Origin: DATBLE01 sp963764565
GTDB taxonomy: Bacteria > Actinomycetota > Thermoleophilia > Gaiellales > Gaiellaceae
Direction: 5' to 3'
Assembly (NCBI GenBank): GCA_963764565.1
Contig: CAVXTD010000021.1
Location: forward strand, 62,001-126,000
Length of the DNA stretch: 64,000 nt
This document shows positions 36,501 to 45,003 of this stretch, one piece after another; position 1 is the first letter of the stretch; the number at the start of each line of letters is the position of its first letter. Below the pieces are notes generated by a model. The model made no database searches. It was not told the origin of the DNA and saw nothing but the letters and a program-made list of their open reading frames with translations. The position numbers and the translations under genes are program-made.

Positions 36501-36878
36501 GAGTCGTTCCAGGACGGCGTCGCTTTCGGCGCCGGCGCAACCGTCCGCTCGGCGCCTCAGCAGAGCACACCGACGTACGAGACGGTCTTCATCCCGGACT
36601 TGCAGCGGCGGACCGACAAGCTGCACGAGCTCCTCTTCCTGCACGCGCTCGACGTCGGGGCGATCGCACGCTCCGGACTGCACACGGCAAGGCTGTTCGA
36701 CGGTCCCGACCAGCGCGTGCACGTGGCGGACACGACCTACCGCGTTGCCTCCGCCGAGACGCTCGCGACCTCGACCGCTGCGCCCGCAGCCTTCGGCTCG
36801 GCGACCGCGGCGTACGCGGCGGCGACTGCCGCCGGCGGACGCCTCGTCGTGGTCGAGGCTCACGAGGTGGCGGTCTGA
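33540..36878 (+). CDS. Giant beta-rich protein, DUF6603-like
   Basis: The product is 1112 aa with no signal peptide. Residues 1-160 are helical ('LVAYVQQAMSLHSADDAWNL'). Residues about 220-880 are a long succession of amphipathic beta-strands with alternating hydrophobic residues; 'GGGFLFFDPPHRTYGGVLEA' near residue 507 resembles the DUF6603 family of very large proteins of unknown function. 'DALVQWEPKFHFSIHMDIGL' near residue 800 continues this. The last 200 residues are a separate domain. Such strands could form a hydrophobic groove or solenoid, which is inference. Its TGA overlaps the ATG of the next gene (TGATG). Confidence 0.7.
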   Translation: MANDLLTELVAGLADLGREIGVRLGDPVAREVLMGQAGQPAPAGAPPPSADTANLLQGLHDRARAGQASGDANALELLAELSEAMIALVAYVQQAMSLHSADDAWNLVATYLDVVAIDRIRRRDPTWVALLQALHLVSEDRLLVADLIRARESWGSFLLGHPADDDAKADNWSIILAAALAGVGAIVPVADDRGRAFNVQMLFGWDPEPAPTHPHATHVLQRMATVVFTHRDGPVEEHAGISAVVVPPADGGWGMFFALDLGTGITFPVKKHLELVLEADLPNAFDLFTGSDIVPGFTNISATGASAKIALRRKQEAADHWTIGSDDKIHLEIGTFQLGLELGDPSRLRLAVGDGALVLPREAMGFLGSVLPSDGAKFTFDVDLTIDARGRLTFAGGAGMTVTVPVNESIGVLTVRSVTIALALEDGPGGPAASLSATAAFGVAFGSAFRVVVDRIGAKLAWTLPSSPTTNGAPVVHGNLGPAGDLSLDFVPPRGIGISLDIGPVKGGGFLFFDPPHRTYGGVLEASLALCAKGIQIKAAGLLRETDDGWSFVLIVSAEFEPGIEIFLGLTLDGVGGMVGINVSVDLGKLQAGLHDGAIGRLLFPDDPVANAPAIIETMAAVFPSRPGGWVAGPMLQLGWGRPNSFVKLSVAVVLAFPSPALLAILGRFRLAVPNPDLAIVDVKADFLGVISFEEPTVSFDASLVDSRLAAFVLTGDMAMRASAQGFLLSIGGFNPAFTPPQPVPALRRLAIDISANPITKIRAEAYLAVTSNTFQVGLHASLDIDAGPASIHGWLDFDALVQWEPKFHFSIHMDIGLELRVGGTSVAGVSVDLLLEGPGPWHAKGRASLHFLFFTVHAGFEVTWGEIEAADTPPEIDVPAQVAAALREPGAWTAVAPDGDALVTFRTVQRQEIGVHPYGQLSVRQQAVPLGIPVTRVGRSHVKGGTATVTVSPIAGAPASAPTMGQFASAQFQDLSDDEKLSRPSFESFQDGVAFGAGATVRSAPQQSTPTYETVFIPDLQRRTDKLHELLFLHALDVGAIARSGLHTARLFDGPDQRVHVADTTYRVASAETLATSTAAPAAFGSATAAYAAATAAGGRLVVVEAHEVAV

Positions 36879-39800
36879 TGGCCGACACGGCGTACCAGTT
36901 CCTCTCGTTCGTGCGCAGCGGCTTCGCGGCCTCGATCGCACAGCCCGACACCTTCGGCAGCGGGCAGCCCGCGCTCGCGACCGCGCCTGCGGGCGTCAAC
37001 GTCTCGGGCGTCGCCCAGCCCGTGACGCACGACGCGGTCGTCCGCGGCCCCGGCGACGTGATCGGGGTCGTGGCGAGCCAGATCGTGCGCACCGATCCGA
37101 TCGACGGCGCCGTCGGCGTGGAGCCGAACTACTTCGCGCAGATCGAGTTCGACCGGCCGGACCTGCCGTGGCTGTTCACCCCGGCGGCGGCGGCCGGCCA
37201 GCGGCTGCGGCCGTGGATCGTGCTGGTCGTCGTCGACCTCGAAGGCCCGCACGCGTGCGCGCTCGCCAACGGGTCGCCGTTGCCCCAGCTGCACGTTCCG
37301 GCCGGCGCCGCGGGCCAGCTTCCGGATCTCGCCTCCTCGTACCTCTGGGCGCACGCGCAGGTGATTGCGCAGGACGGTGCCCAGGTCGACGCCATCCTCC
37401 AGAGCGGAGACCCGCGGCTGACGGTGTCGCGCCTCATGTGCCCGCGGCATCTCGAGCCGTTCGCCTGGTACCTCGCGGCGGTCGTCCCGGCATTCAATGT
37501 CGGACGTCTTGCGGGCCTGGGACAGGACGTGACGCCGGAGGACGAGTCGAAGCTCGAGCCGGCCTGGCAGCCGGGCGCCGAGGCTGTGCTGCCCGTCTAC
37601 CACTCGTTCCGGTTCCGGACCGGCGAGGACGCCGACTTCGAGGCGCTGGCGAGGCGGCTCCAGGGTCGGCCGCTGCCTCCGGGGGTGGGGACCCGGCCGC
37701 TCGACGTCTCGCGCCCGGGGGCAGGGCTGCCGTCGCTCCCGCCGCCGGCGGACGTCCAGGACACCGGTGCGATCGTCTGGCTCGACGGTGCGTTGCGGCC
37801 GATCGACTCGGACGCGCTTCCGCAGCGCGATCCGGCCGCCGAGCAGGCGTTCCGGGCAAGCCTCACCGTGCTCCTCGACCGGCCGGCCGCGTACGTTCGC
37901 AGCGGCGACCGCGACCCGGTCGTCGCGCCCCCGATCTACGGGGACAAGCACGCACTCGTCGTCGAGCTCGAACCGGGCACACCCCCACCGTGGATCGAGG
38001 AGATCAACCTCGACGTGCGAACGCGAGTCGCCGCCGGCCTCGGGACACAAGTCGTGCAGGCGCGCCAGGAGGATCTGGTCGCCCGGGCGTGGCGCCAGCT
38101 CGGCGACGTGCTGGCGGCGAACAGGATCCTGCGTGCCGCGCAGTTCGCGCGCACCGCCTCGTCGCGGGTGCACGCACGGCTGTCGGCACTCGACGCGGGC
38201 ACGCTGGTGGCCGTCTCGGCGCCCGCACACGATCGCGTCGCCGGCGCCGCAGGCGCCGCGGTCACGATCGCGAAGGCGATCCGCGACAGCCGCCTCCCCG
38301 ACGCGATCGTCGAGCCGGCGTTCCGGCGCCTGGCGAGGCCGGCGGCAGTCGCCGCCCGTGCGGCCGGCGTAGCCGCCCTCGCCGACGAGATCGTCACGCG
38401 CTTCGCCTCGGAGGTCTTCGCCGCCCCGGTCGGCGGACCGGACGGGATCAGCTCGATGCGCCCGGCGATTGAGGTGATCGGGCCGGAGCGTGCTTCCGCG
38501 GCGCTCGCCGCCGCCGGCGACGCGCACCCGGACGATCCGACCCGGCTCGACACGGTGCTGCACACGCTGGCGACGAACGTGCAGGCGTTCCCGATCGGCG
38601 ACGAGGTCCGCGCGGCGACACCGCGCAGCGACGTCGGCGGCGTCTCGCTCGTCGCGAGCATCGGTGCAGTACGCGCGAGCGCCGTGTCGGCGCTGCTCGA
38701 TGCGGCGGCCCCGCCGGCCCCACCCGCTCCGCCGCCGGCGCCACCCGCGCCGGGCGCGCACCACCTCCCGCCCGGCGCGATCGCACAGCCCGCCGTCCGG
38801 CCGATCGCGTCGCACGTTCCCCCTGGCCTCGCCGGCGTAGGCGTCGGCGGTGTGCACGACCCGCCCGCCGCGCTCACGCCCTCCCTCCTGTTCCACCCGC
38901 CGGGCGAACAGCTCACCCTCGGCGGCGGCGTGCTCGTCCGCGGCGGCTCGGTCGTGATCGCCAGCAACACTGTCGAGCGCATCGCGGGCGGCGCACTCGC
39001 CGCCACGCGCATCGGAGACGACCGGTGGACGGCGCTGAAGCAGGCCGCGACCGTTCCGGCCGCGATCGCCTCGGCCGACCCCGTCACAGATCCTGGGACG
39101 CGGCTCGACGCCTTCCGCCGCGACCCCGGCGCGATCACCGCGCTGGCCCAGGTGGCCGAAGGCCGGATCGATGCGGCGATCCGGCTCGACGCCGCCGTGT
39201 CGGGCCTGACCGCGTCGCAGGCCGCCCTCACCTCGCTCGAGAGCCTTGCCTCGGGCACGTTCGCGGTCGCGCTGCCCGAGGCCGTTGCGAGCGTCACCGG
39301 CGCCGCAGATCTCGCCGCCGCCAAGGAGCTGGTCGGAGCGGCCGCGGCGGCATTCGACCGCCTGGTCACCGTCGGCGACGCGCCCGCCCCGCCCGCGGGG
39401 CCGGCTTTCGACCTCGGCACGGTCCGGAGCGGCCTCCTGGAGAAGCTCGATCCGGAGGTGACGATCCCCGCGCGGGTCCGCGTCCGGCTCGACGTTCGGA
39501 CGATCCGCCCGGTCCAGCCGCGCGACGACCTCGACCCCGTGATGGGGTGCCCGCAGTTCCTCGATCCGATGTGGGAGGCGGTGCGCGACCTCGGTCACGG
39601 CTGGCTGCTGCCGGGGCTCGAGCTCGTGCCGCCCGACACCGCGACGCTCGTGCGCACGAACCCCTCGTTCGTCGCCGCGCACCTCGTCTCCCTCAATCAC
39701 GAGCTCATGCGCGAGCTCCTCTGGCGCGAGTACCCGACCGATCTGCGCGGAACCGCGTTCAAGCGGTTCTGGGGCCGCAGCGGCGACCAGCCCGACGACA

Positions 39801-40384
39801 TCGGCCCCGTGCATCTCTTCGGCGGCCGTCACCTCGTCGACACGCTGCTCGTCGGCGGCGCGGGCGAGGCGGTGCTGCTCCTGCGCAGCGAGTTGCTGCG
39901 CCGCTACCCCGGCTCGATCGTCTACCTCTGCCGCGCCCGACAGGTGGGCGGCAACCTCGCCCTCGACGACGGGACGATCGTGCTGCCGACGTTCCGCGGC
40001 GACCTCCCTCCCGACGTCAGCTTCGTCGGCTTCCCGATCACGCCCGAGACGCTTCGCGGCAACGGCGACCCGTGGTGGTTCGTGATCGCGCAGCCGCCTT
40101 CGGAGCCGCGCTTCGGCCTCGACGACGTTTCCGCCGAGACCCCCGCTGTTCCGGCCTCGGCGGACGACCTCGCGTGGAGCCACATGTCGCCGGACGCAAA
40201 CGCGCAGACGGCAGCGCCGTTCGCGATCTCGGATCCACCGGTTCTGCGCGGACACAAGGTGGACGGGGTGTCGTGGGGCGAGTCGGCCGCGGTTCAGGCG
40301 CACCTGACCTACCAGCACCCCGTGCGCGTGGCGATCCGCGCCGCCGATCTGCTCCCCCGAGACGACGGAGGGCCGAACCCGTGA
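36878..40384 (+). CDS. Giant protein of unknown function, third gene of the operon
   Basis: The product is 1168 aa. The ATG at 36878 was chosen over the longer open frame because it overlaps the upstream stop exactly. N-terminus ADTAYQFLSFVRSGFAASIA; an early 'RPWIVLVVVDLEG' strand region. A Pro/Ala linker at about residues 609-625 (PPAPPAPPPAPPAP) divides two halves. The C-terminal half holds 'NHELMRELLWREYPTDLRGT' at residue 940, followed by 'FKRFWGRSGD' and 'PWWFVIAQPPSEPRFGLDD', which look like strongly constrained motifs. No signal peptide, membrane segment or known catalytic motif is visible. The stop overlaps the next start as GTGA. I recognise no family. Confidence 0.75.
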   Translation: MADTAYQFLSFVRSGFAASIAQPDTFGSGQPALATAPAGVNVSGVAQPVTHDAVVRGPGDVIGVVASQIVRTDPIDGAVGVEPNYFAQIEFDRPDLPWLFTPAAAAGQRLRPWIVLVVVDLEGPHACALANGSPLPQLHVPAGAAGQLPDLASSYLWAHAQVIAQDGAQVDAILQSGDPRLTVSRLMCPRHLEPFAWYLAAVVPAFNVGRLAGLGQDVTPEDESKLEPAWQPGAEAVLPVYHSFRFRTGEDADFEALARRLQGRPLPPGVGTRPLDVSRPGAGLPSLPPPADVQDTGAIVWLDGALRPIDSDALPQRDPAAEQAFRASLTVLLDRPAAYVRSGDRDPVVAPPIYGDKHALVVELEPGTPPPWIEEINLDVRTRVAAGLGTQVVQARQEDLVARAWRQLGDVLAANRILRAAQFARTASSRVHARLSALDAGTLVAVSAPAHDRVAGAAGAAVTIAKAIRDSRLPDAIVEPAFRRLARPAAVAARAAGVAALADEIVTRFASEVFAAPVGGPDGISSMRPAIEVIGPERASAALAAAGDAHPDDPTRLDTVLHTLATNVQAFPIGDEVRAATPRSDVGGVSLVASIGAVRASAVSALLDAAAPPAPPAPPPAPPAPGAHHLPPGAIAQPAVRPIASHVPPGLAGVGVGGVHDPPAALTPSLLFHPPGEQLTLGGGVLVRGGSVVIASNTVERIAGGALAATRIGDDRWTALKQAATVPAAIASADPVTDPGTRLDAFRRDPGAITALAQVAEGRIDAAIRLDAAVSGLTASQAALTSLESLASGTFAVALPEAVASVTGAADLAAAKELVGAAAAAFDRLVTVGDAPAPPAGPAFDLGTVRSGLLEKLDPEVTIPARVRVRLDVRTIRPVQPRDDLDPVMGCPQFLDPMWEAVRDLGHGWLLPGLELVPPDTATLVRTNPSFVAAHLVSLNHELMRELLWREYPTDLRGTAFKRFWGRSGDQPDDIGPVHLFGGRHLVDTLLVGGAGEAVLLLRSELLRRYPGSIVYLCRARQVGGNLALDDGTIVLPTFRGDLPPDVSFVGFPITPETLRGNGDPWWFVIAQPPSEPRFGLDDVSAETPAVPASADDLAWSHMSPDANAQTAAPFAISDPPVLRGHKVDGVSWGESAAVQAHLTYQHPVRVAIRAADLLPRDDGGPNP

Positions 40385-43300
40385 GCCCCCCGGCTGACCT
40401 TCGTGCGCTGCGCGCACAGGCGGCTGCCGCCGAGAACGAGAACGTCGCAGCCCAGGCACGGCTCGCGCAGGCACGCGAGACACTCGACCGGATCCGGACG
40501 ACGGGGGTGGGCAACGCGGAATCGGCGCAGGCCGAGCTCACCGCCGCCGCGTCGGTCGCAAACGCGTCGAGGACGTCCTTCGAGCGGGCGAGGTCAAGGC
40601 TCGACGACCTGCTCGGTCGGCACGTCGGCCACCCCGGCGCCGCCCCGACGATCGCGCCCGCGACGGTGCCGGTCGCACTGCTTCCGCTCGGTCTCGAGAC
40701 GCGCTTCAACGGCGACACGCTCTTGATTCGCGTGCTGCCGGACGAGATCCACGTCGAGGACCACGAGCCGGAGCTGACCGATCCGGAGGTCGCGGTTGGC
40801 CGCTCGTTCTGGACGCAGGTCTGGCGCGGCGGAACCGCTGAGCCGGCGGCGACGGCCGCCGAGCGCGACGCCTGGGTACGGCTCGTGAACGCGATCGGAA
40901 GCTCCACGCGCGCGGCGTGGGTCGCCGACCGGACGGCGCCGACAGGCGGAACGCGGCCTGCCGACCCGGTACCCGATGATGCGGAGATCCCCGACCCGCC
41001 GGTTTTCGGCGAGCCGCCTCGGCGCGCCGGCGCGTGGTCGCGGGCGGCAACGGCGCGAACCCTGCCCGATCACTTCGTCGCGATCGCCTACCAACGGGCG
41101 GGGAGCGGCGGCCAGGCGTCGTGGACCGAGATCGCACGCGCTTCCGGCGGACCGGTCAGCGACAGCGTCCAGCTCGGGCTCGACCCGTCCGCGCCGCCGC
41201 CGGCCGTGAGCGACGACGGGCCGGCGCTACCCGACGGCATGCGCTGGATGATCGACCCCGCCGCCGCGGAGCAGGCGGGCCTCCTGATCCGGCTTCCGCT
41301 TCCTGCCGGAACCGCGCGCATCGACCGGCTCGTCGTCCTCGGCGTCCTCGGCTCGCTCGACGCGGCCGACGCGAGCGGGCGCCTCGCCGACCTGCTCGCG
41401 AACCATCACTACTCGCGCGGTCTCGAGGTGATGCGGATCGGAACGCCGACGAACAACACGAAGGCGGAGCGCAGCGGCTTCGCCGGACCGGACGACGCCG
41501 CCGAGTCGTTCGAGATCGAGCGACGGACGCCGGCCCCGGCGCAGGGAAGCGACGGAGGCCTCCTCGCGGGCGCGCTCGGAGTCCCCAACGACGTCTTCCG
41601 GGGTATCGCCAACTCGGGCGACGGCGAACAGGCCGCCGCCGGCCAGATGAACGCGCTCGTGTGGCCGTCCGCGTTCGGCTACTGGTTCGACAGCCTCATC
41701 CAGCCCGGCCCGAGCGATTCCGAGATCGCCGACATCCGCCACCACGCCGTCCAGATGGTGCGCGGGCGAGGGCCGCTCCCGCCGCTCCGGATCGGGCGCC
41801 AGCCGTACGGCGTCCTGCCGGTGACCAGCCTCCGTAACTGGCAACCCGGAGGCGAGCCGCCGGGTGTCGTTCACGCCGCAGGTTTCCTGCGCTCCGCCTT
41901 CCCGTGGTGGCTGGACGGCGTCACACATGCCCCCATCGTCCGCTCGGAGTCGAACCCCGACCAGGGGATGATCGACGTTCTCGCCCAGTCGCCGGTCTCC
42001 AGCACGGTGGCGGTTCGATCCCTGGTCGGCGCAAACGTCTGCTACGTCCCGCGCGCCGTGATCGCCGGCATCGACGGGCCCGCCGCCGAGGCAAACAGGC
42101 AGCGCTGGCTGGCCGTCCTCGGCCTCCGGTCGCTCGGGATCACGGGGTTTCCGTACGTCGGCCAGCTCGTCGGGCGGCCCGACCCGGTGCCGCTGCTCCA
42201 CCTCCCGTACACGGTCGACCCGCGCAGCCGGCCGGACGATGCCGCCGCCGGCTGGCAGGCGATCACGGCCTACCTCAGGGGCCTGCGCGGACGGCCGACG
42301 CGCGACCTCCAGGCCGAGGACCCGCGCACGTTCACGTCGCTGCTGACCCTGCTCGCCAAGCGCTCGGTGATGCTCGAACGGGTCCGGGCGGGGATGATCG
42401 ATGCCACCGGCGGCGCCGCAGGCAAGTTCGTCGAAGCGCACCTGCGCGTCGACCACCCGGCCGTCCTCCAGGCCGGGATGCTCTCGACGACGGCGACACT
42501 CCGGATCGGAGAGGCCCGATCCACGACGGCGTCCTTCCTCGCCGGATCGGTGCAGCAGGCCGACGGGAGCGCCCTCGCAGCGATCGACTACCTCGACCGC
42601 GAGCTCGTCACCGGCGTCCTCGACACCGCGCGGCATGCCGGGTACGCCGAGACCGTACGAGCGGCGGAGGCGGCGGCAAATCTCGCGCCGGACCGTGCCG
42701 CGCTGCTGCTCGGCGAGGCGCTCGACGTCGCGTCGCACCGCTTCGACGCCTGGATCACGAGCCTGGCAACCCGGCGGCTGTCGGACCTGCGCGCGGCGAC
42801 ACCGGCGGGAATCACGCTCGGGGCGTACGGCGCGGTCGAGGATCTCGTGCGCCGGGATCCGCGGCCGGCCGTCACGCAGCCGCCGGCCGGAGCACCGACG
42901 CCGCTCTCGGAGGACACGTCCGGCGGCGGATATATCCATGCGCCGTCGCTGGCGCAGGCGGCGACGGCGGCCGTGCTGCGCGCCGGCCATCTCTCGCACG
43001 CCGCGCGCGACGCCAACGCGAGCGCACTTGCTCTCGACCTGTCCAGCAGCCGTGTCCGGACGGCGCTCGGGCTGCTCGACGGCGTACGGCAGGGCCAATC
43101 GCTCGGCGCCCTCCTCGGCTACCGCACCGAACGTCTTCTGCACGAGCGCGGCGCTCACGTTGCGGTCGAGGTCGTTCGCCGCCTCGCCCCACCGCCGGTC
43201 GTCACCGCCTCCGGCACGCCGGAGGGTCTCCCGCCGCGCGCGGTGTGCGACGGGCTCGCGCTGTCGCGGCTTCCGCGCAACGACGTCCGTGCCGCCGTGC

Positions 43301-45003
43301 AGGAGGCCGACCCGGCGGCAGCGGAGACGGTGGTCGAGGTACTCGCCACACTCGACGACGCGGTCGACTCCGTCGCCGATGTGCTGCTCGCGGAGAGCGT
43401 GCACCAGATCGTCCGCGGGAACCCGACCCGTGCCGCCGGAGCCCTCGATGCCCTCAACCGGGGTGAGGGCGCGACCGCAGAGCCGCAGGTGGTCTCGACC
43501 CCGCGAACCGGCACGTCGATCACGAACCGCGCGCTGGTGCTGATTGCCGCGGATCCGCCCGCCGCGCCGGGATGGCCCACCGACGGCGTGCGCGCGCGCG
43601 CCGAGCCGCGCCTCGCCGCCTGGGCCGGCCACCTGCTCGGCGATCCCACGGGCCTCGCGGTCACAGTCGGGTCGGGAGAAGCAGTCACGACGATCCGGCT
43701 CTCGGACCTCGGGCTCGGCGCGCTCGACCTCGTGTACGAGCCGCTCGCTCCGCGTGTGCTCCGCCGTGCACGGGGTCTGGGCGTCGCCGAGGGGGCCGCA
43801 GTCGAGCTGTCCGAGCCGGGCGTCGCGGCCCTGGTCGCCGCCGCCGAGGGCGTGCGCTCGCTGCTCAGCCGCGCGCGCGCCGGCACCGGTCTCGACCTCG
43901 CGCGGCCCCAGGACCGTGGAACCGCGGTCAGCGGGCCTCCTCCCCTGGACGAATCGGGAGGCGGCGGGACGACGACGCTCCCGGACGTGGACGCGGGCGA
44001 CCGCCGGGCGCGGCTCGACGCCGCGCGGGCGGCGCTCGAACAGGCCGTGTCGGCCCTTGCCGGCATCACCGCCGACGGCCCGCCGCCGATCGAGAACGAC
44101 CTCGCAGCCGCGCTCGACACACTGGCGTGCTTCGGCATCGCGCCGGGCACCGACCCGGCGCGTGCGACCACCGCGGCGGCGCTCGTAGCCGTCCGCGACG
44201 CCGCTGCGACGCGCCTGGCCGCCTCGCAGGCCGCGCCCGACGACGCCGCGGCGCTGTTCGGCGAAGGGTTCCCCGTTCTCGCGCTCGCTGCGCCCCCGTT
44301 CCCGGCTGCACTCGCGGCCGGGCTCGCGGTGGACCCGGTCGCAGCCGCTCCCGCAGACGTCATCGGACCGCTCGGCGGCTCAGGAGCACTGGAGTCGTGG
44401 CTCGAGACGCACGGACGCGTCCGGCCCGGCGTCGGCCGTCTCGCCGACGTCCTGCTCGCGTCACGTCTGCGCCACACCGGAGGCCCGTCGCGGCTGCGCG
44501 CGATCCAGCAGCCGCCCGAGCCGTTCCCGGATGCGGATGCCGCTCACCGCGGGCAGTGGGTCGGGTTGCGTTTTCCGGCCCAGCTCGGCCCGGACCCGGT
44601 CACGAGCTTCGTTGCGCACGTCCTCGGCGACCTCGACGCGACGCGCGGCGTCGCAACGCTCGTCGTCGACGAGTTCGTCGAGGTCGTTCCGGCGGTCGAC
44701 ACGACGACGGCGCTGTCGTTCGGATTCGATGCCCCGGGGGCGCGGCCCCCACAGACGATCTTGCTCGCCGTGCCGCCGGTCCCGGGCGCCGCTTGGACGG
44801 TCGACAGCCTCGCAGGCGTGATCGGCGAGACCCTCGACCTGGCGAAGATCCGGATGGTCGACCTGTCCGCGGTCGCGTGGGCCGGCCGGTTCGTCCCGAC
44901 GATCTACCTCACCGACGGCGACGTCGCCGGCGGGCTCGACCTGCCGATGAGGGAGTTGCTCACACTGGCGAAAGCGCGGTCGGAGGCGCTTCTCCAACCG
45001 TGA
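40381..45003 (+). CDS. Giant protein of unknown function with N-terminal coiled coil, fourth gene of the operon
   Basis: The product is 1540 aa, starting at the GTG that overlaps the previous stop. Residues 4-75 are an Ala/Glu/Arg-rich coiled coil ('LAQARETLDRI', 'SFERARSRLDDLLGRH'). After this comes 'VALLPLGLETRFNGDTLLIR' with 'VLPDEIHVEDHEPELTDPE', then 'LRIGRQPYGVLPVTSLRNW' at about residue 472. The C-terminal third is helical and Ala-rich, ending 'LPMRELLTLAKARSEALL'. No signal peptide or membrane segment. The motif 'IGRQPYGVLP' resembles the 'GRQWQVGELLG' motif of the next protein, hinting at a shared fold. I do not recognise the family. Confidence 0.75.
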   Translation: MSPPADLRALRAQAAAAENENVAAQARLAQARETLDRIRTTGVGNAESAQAELTAAASVANASRTSFERARSRLDDLLGRHVGHPGAAPTIAPATVPVALLPLGLETRFNGDTLLIRVLPDEIHVEDHEPELTDPEVAVGRSFWTQVWRGGTAEPAATAAERDAWVRLVNAIGSSTRAAWVADRTAPTGGTRPADPVPDDAEIPDPPVFGEPPRRAGAWSRAATARTLPDHFVAIAYQRAGSGGQASWTEIARASGGPVSDSVQLGLDPSAPPPAVSDDGPALPDGMRWMIDPAAAEQAGLLIRLPLPAGTARIDRLVVLGVLGSLDAADASGRLADLLANHHYSRGLEVMRIGTPTNNTKAERSGFAGPDDAAESFEIERRTPAPAQGSDGGLLAGALGVPNDVFRGIANSGDGEQAAAGQMNALVWPSAFGYWFDSLIQPGPSDSEIADIRHHAVQMVRGRGPLPPLRIGRQPYGVLPVTSLRNWQPGGEPPGVVHAAGFLRSAFPWWLDGVTHAPIVRSESNPDQGMIDVLAQSPVSSTVAVRSLVGANVCYVPRAVIAGIDGPAAEANRQRWLAVLGLRSLGITGFPYVGQLVGRPDPVPLLHLPYTVDPRSRPDDAAAGWQAITAYLRGLRGRPTRDLQAEDPRTFTSLLTLLAKRSVMLERVRAGMIDATGGAAGKFVEAHLRVDHPAVLQAGMLSTTATLRIGEARSTTASFLAGSVQQADGSALAAIDYLDRELVTGVLDTARHAGYAETVRAAEAAANLAPDRAALLLGEALDVASHRFDAWITSLATRRLSDLRAATPAGITLGAYGAVEDLVRRDPRPAVTQPPAGAPTPLSEDTSGGGYIHAPSLAQAATAAVLRAGHLSHAARDANASALALDLSSSRVRTALGLLDGVRQGQSLGALLGYRTERLLHERGAHVAVEVVRRLAPPPVVTASGTPEGLPPRAVCDGLALSRLPRNDVRAAVQEADPAAAETVVEVLATLDDAVDSVADVLLAESVHQIVRGNPTRAAGALDALNRGEGATAEPQVVSTPRTGTSITNRALVLIAADPPAAPGWPTDGVRARAEPRLAAWAGHLLGDPTGLAVTVGSGEAVTTIRLSDLGLGALDLVYEPLAPRVLRRARGLGVAEGAAVELSEPGVAALVAAAEGVRSLLSRARAGTGLDLARPQDRGTAVSGPPPLDESGGGGTTTLPDVDAGDRRARLDAARAALEQAVSALAGITADGPPPIENDLAAALDTLACFGIAPGTDPARATTAAALVAVRDAAATRLAASQAAPDDAAALFGEGFPVLALAAPPFPAALAAGLAVDPVAAAPADVIGPLGGSGALESWLETHGRVRPGVGRLADVLLASRLRHTGGPSRLRAIQQPPEPFPDADAAHRGQWVGLRFPAQLGPDPVTSFVAHVLGDLDATRGVATLVVDEFVEVVPAVDTTTALSFGFDAPGARPPQTILLAVPPVPGAAWTVDSLAGVIGETLDLAKIRMVDLSAVAWAGRFVPTIYLTDGDVAGGLDLPMRELLTLAKARSEALLQP

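Noticed and set aside
36860..40483. A 1207-codon minus-strand open frame antisense to the third giant gene
   Set aside because: Composition is almost entirely Arg/Gly/Asp/Val from the complementary codon pattern, with no motif; the plus-strand gene has exact start/stop coupling.
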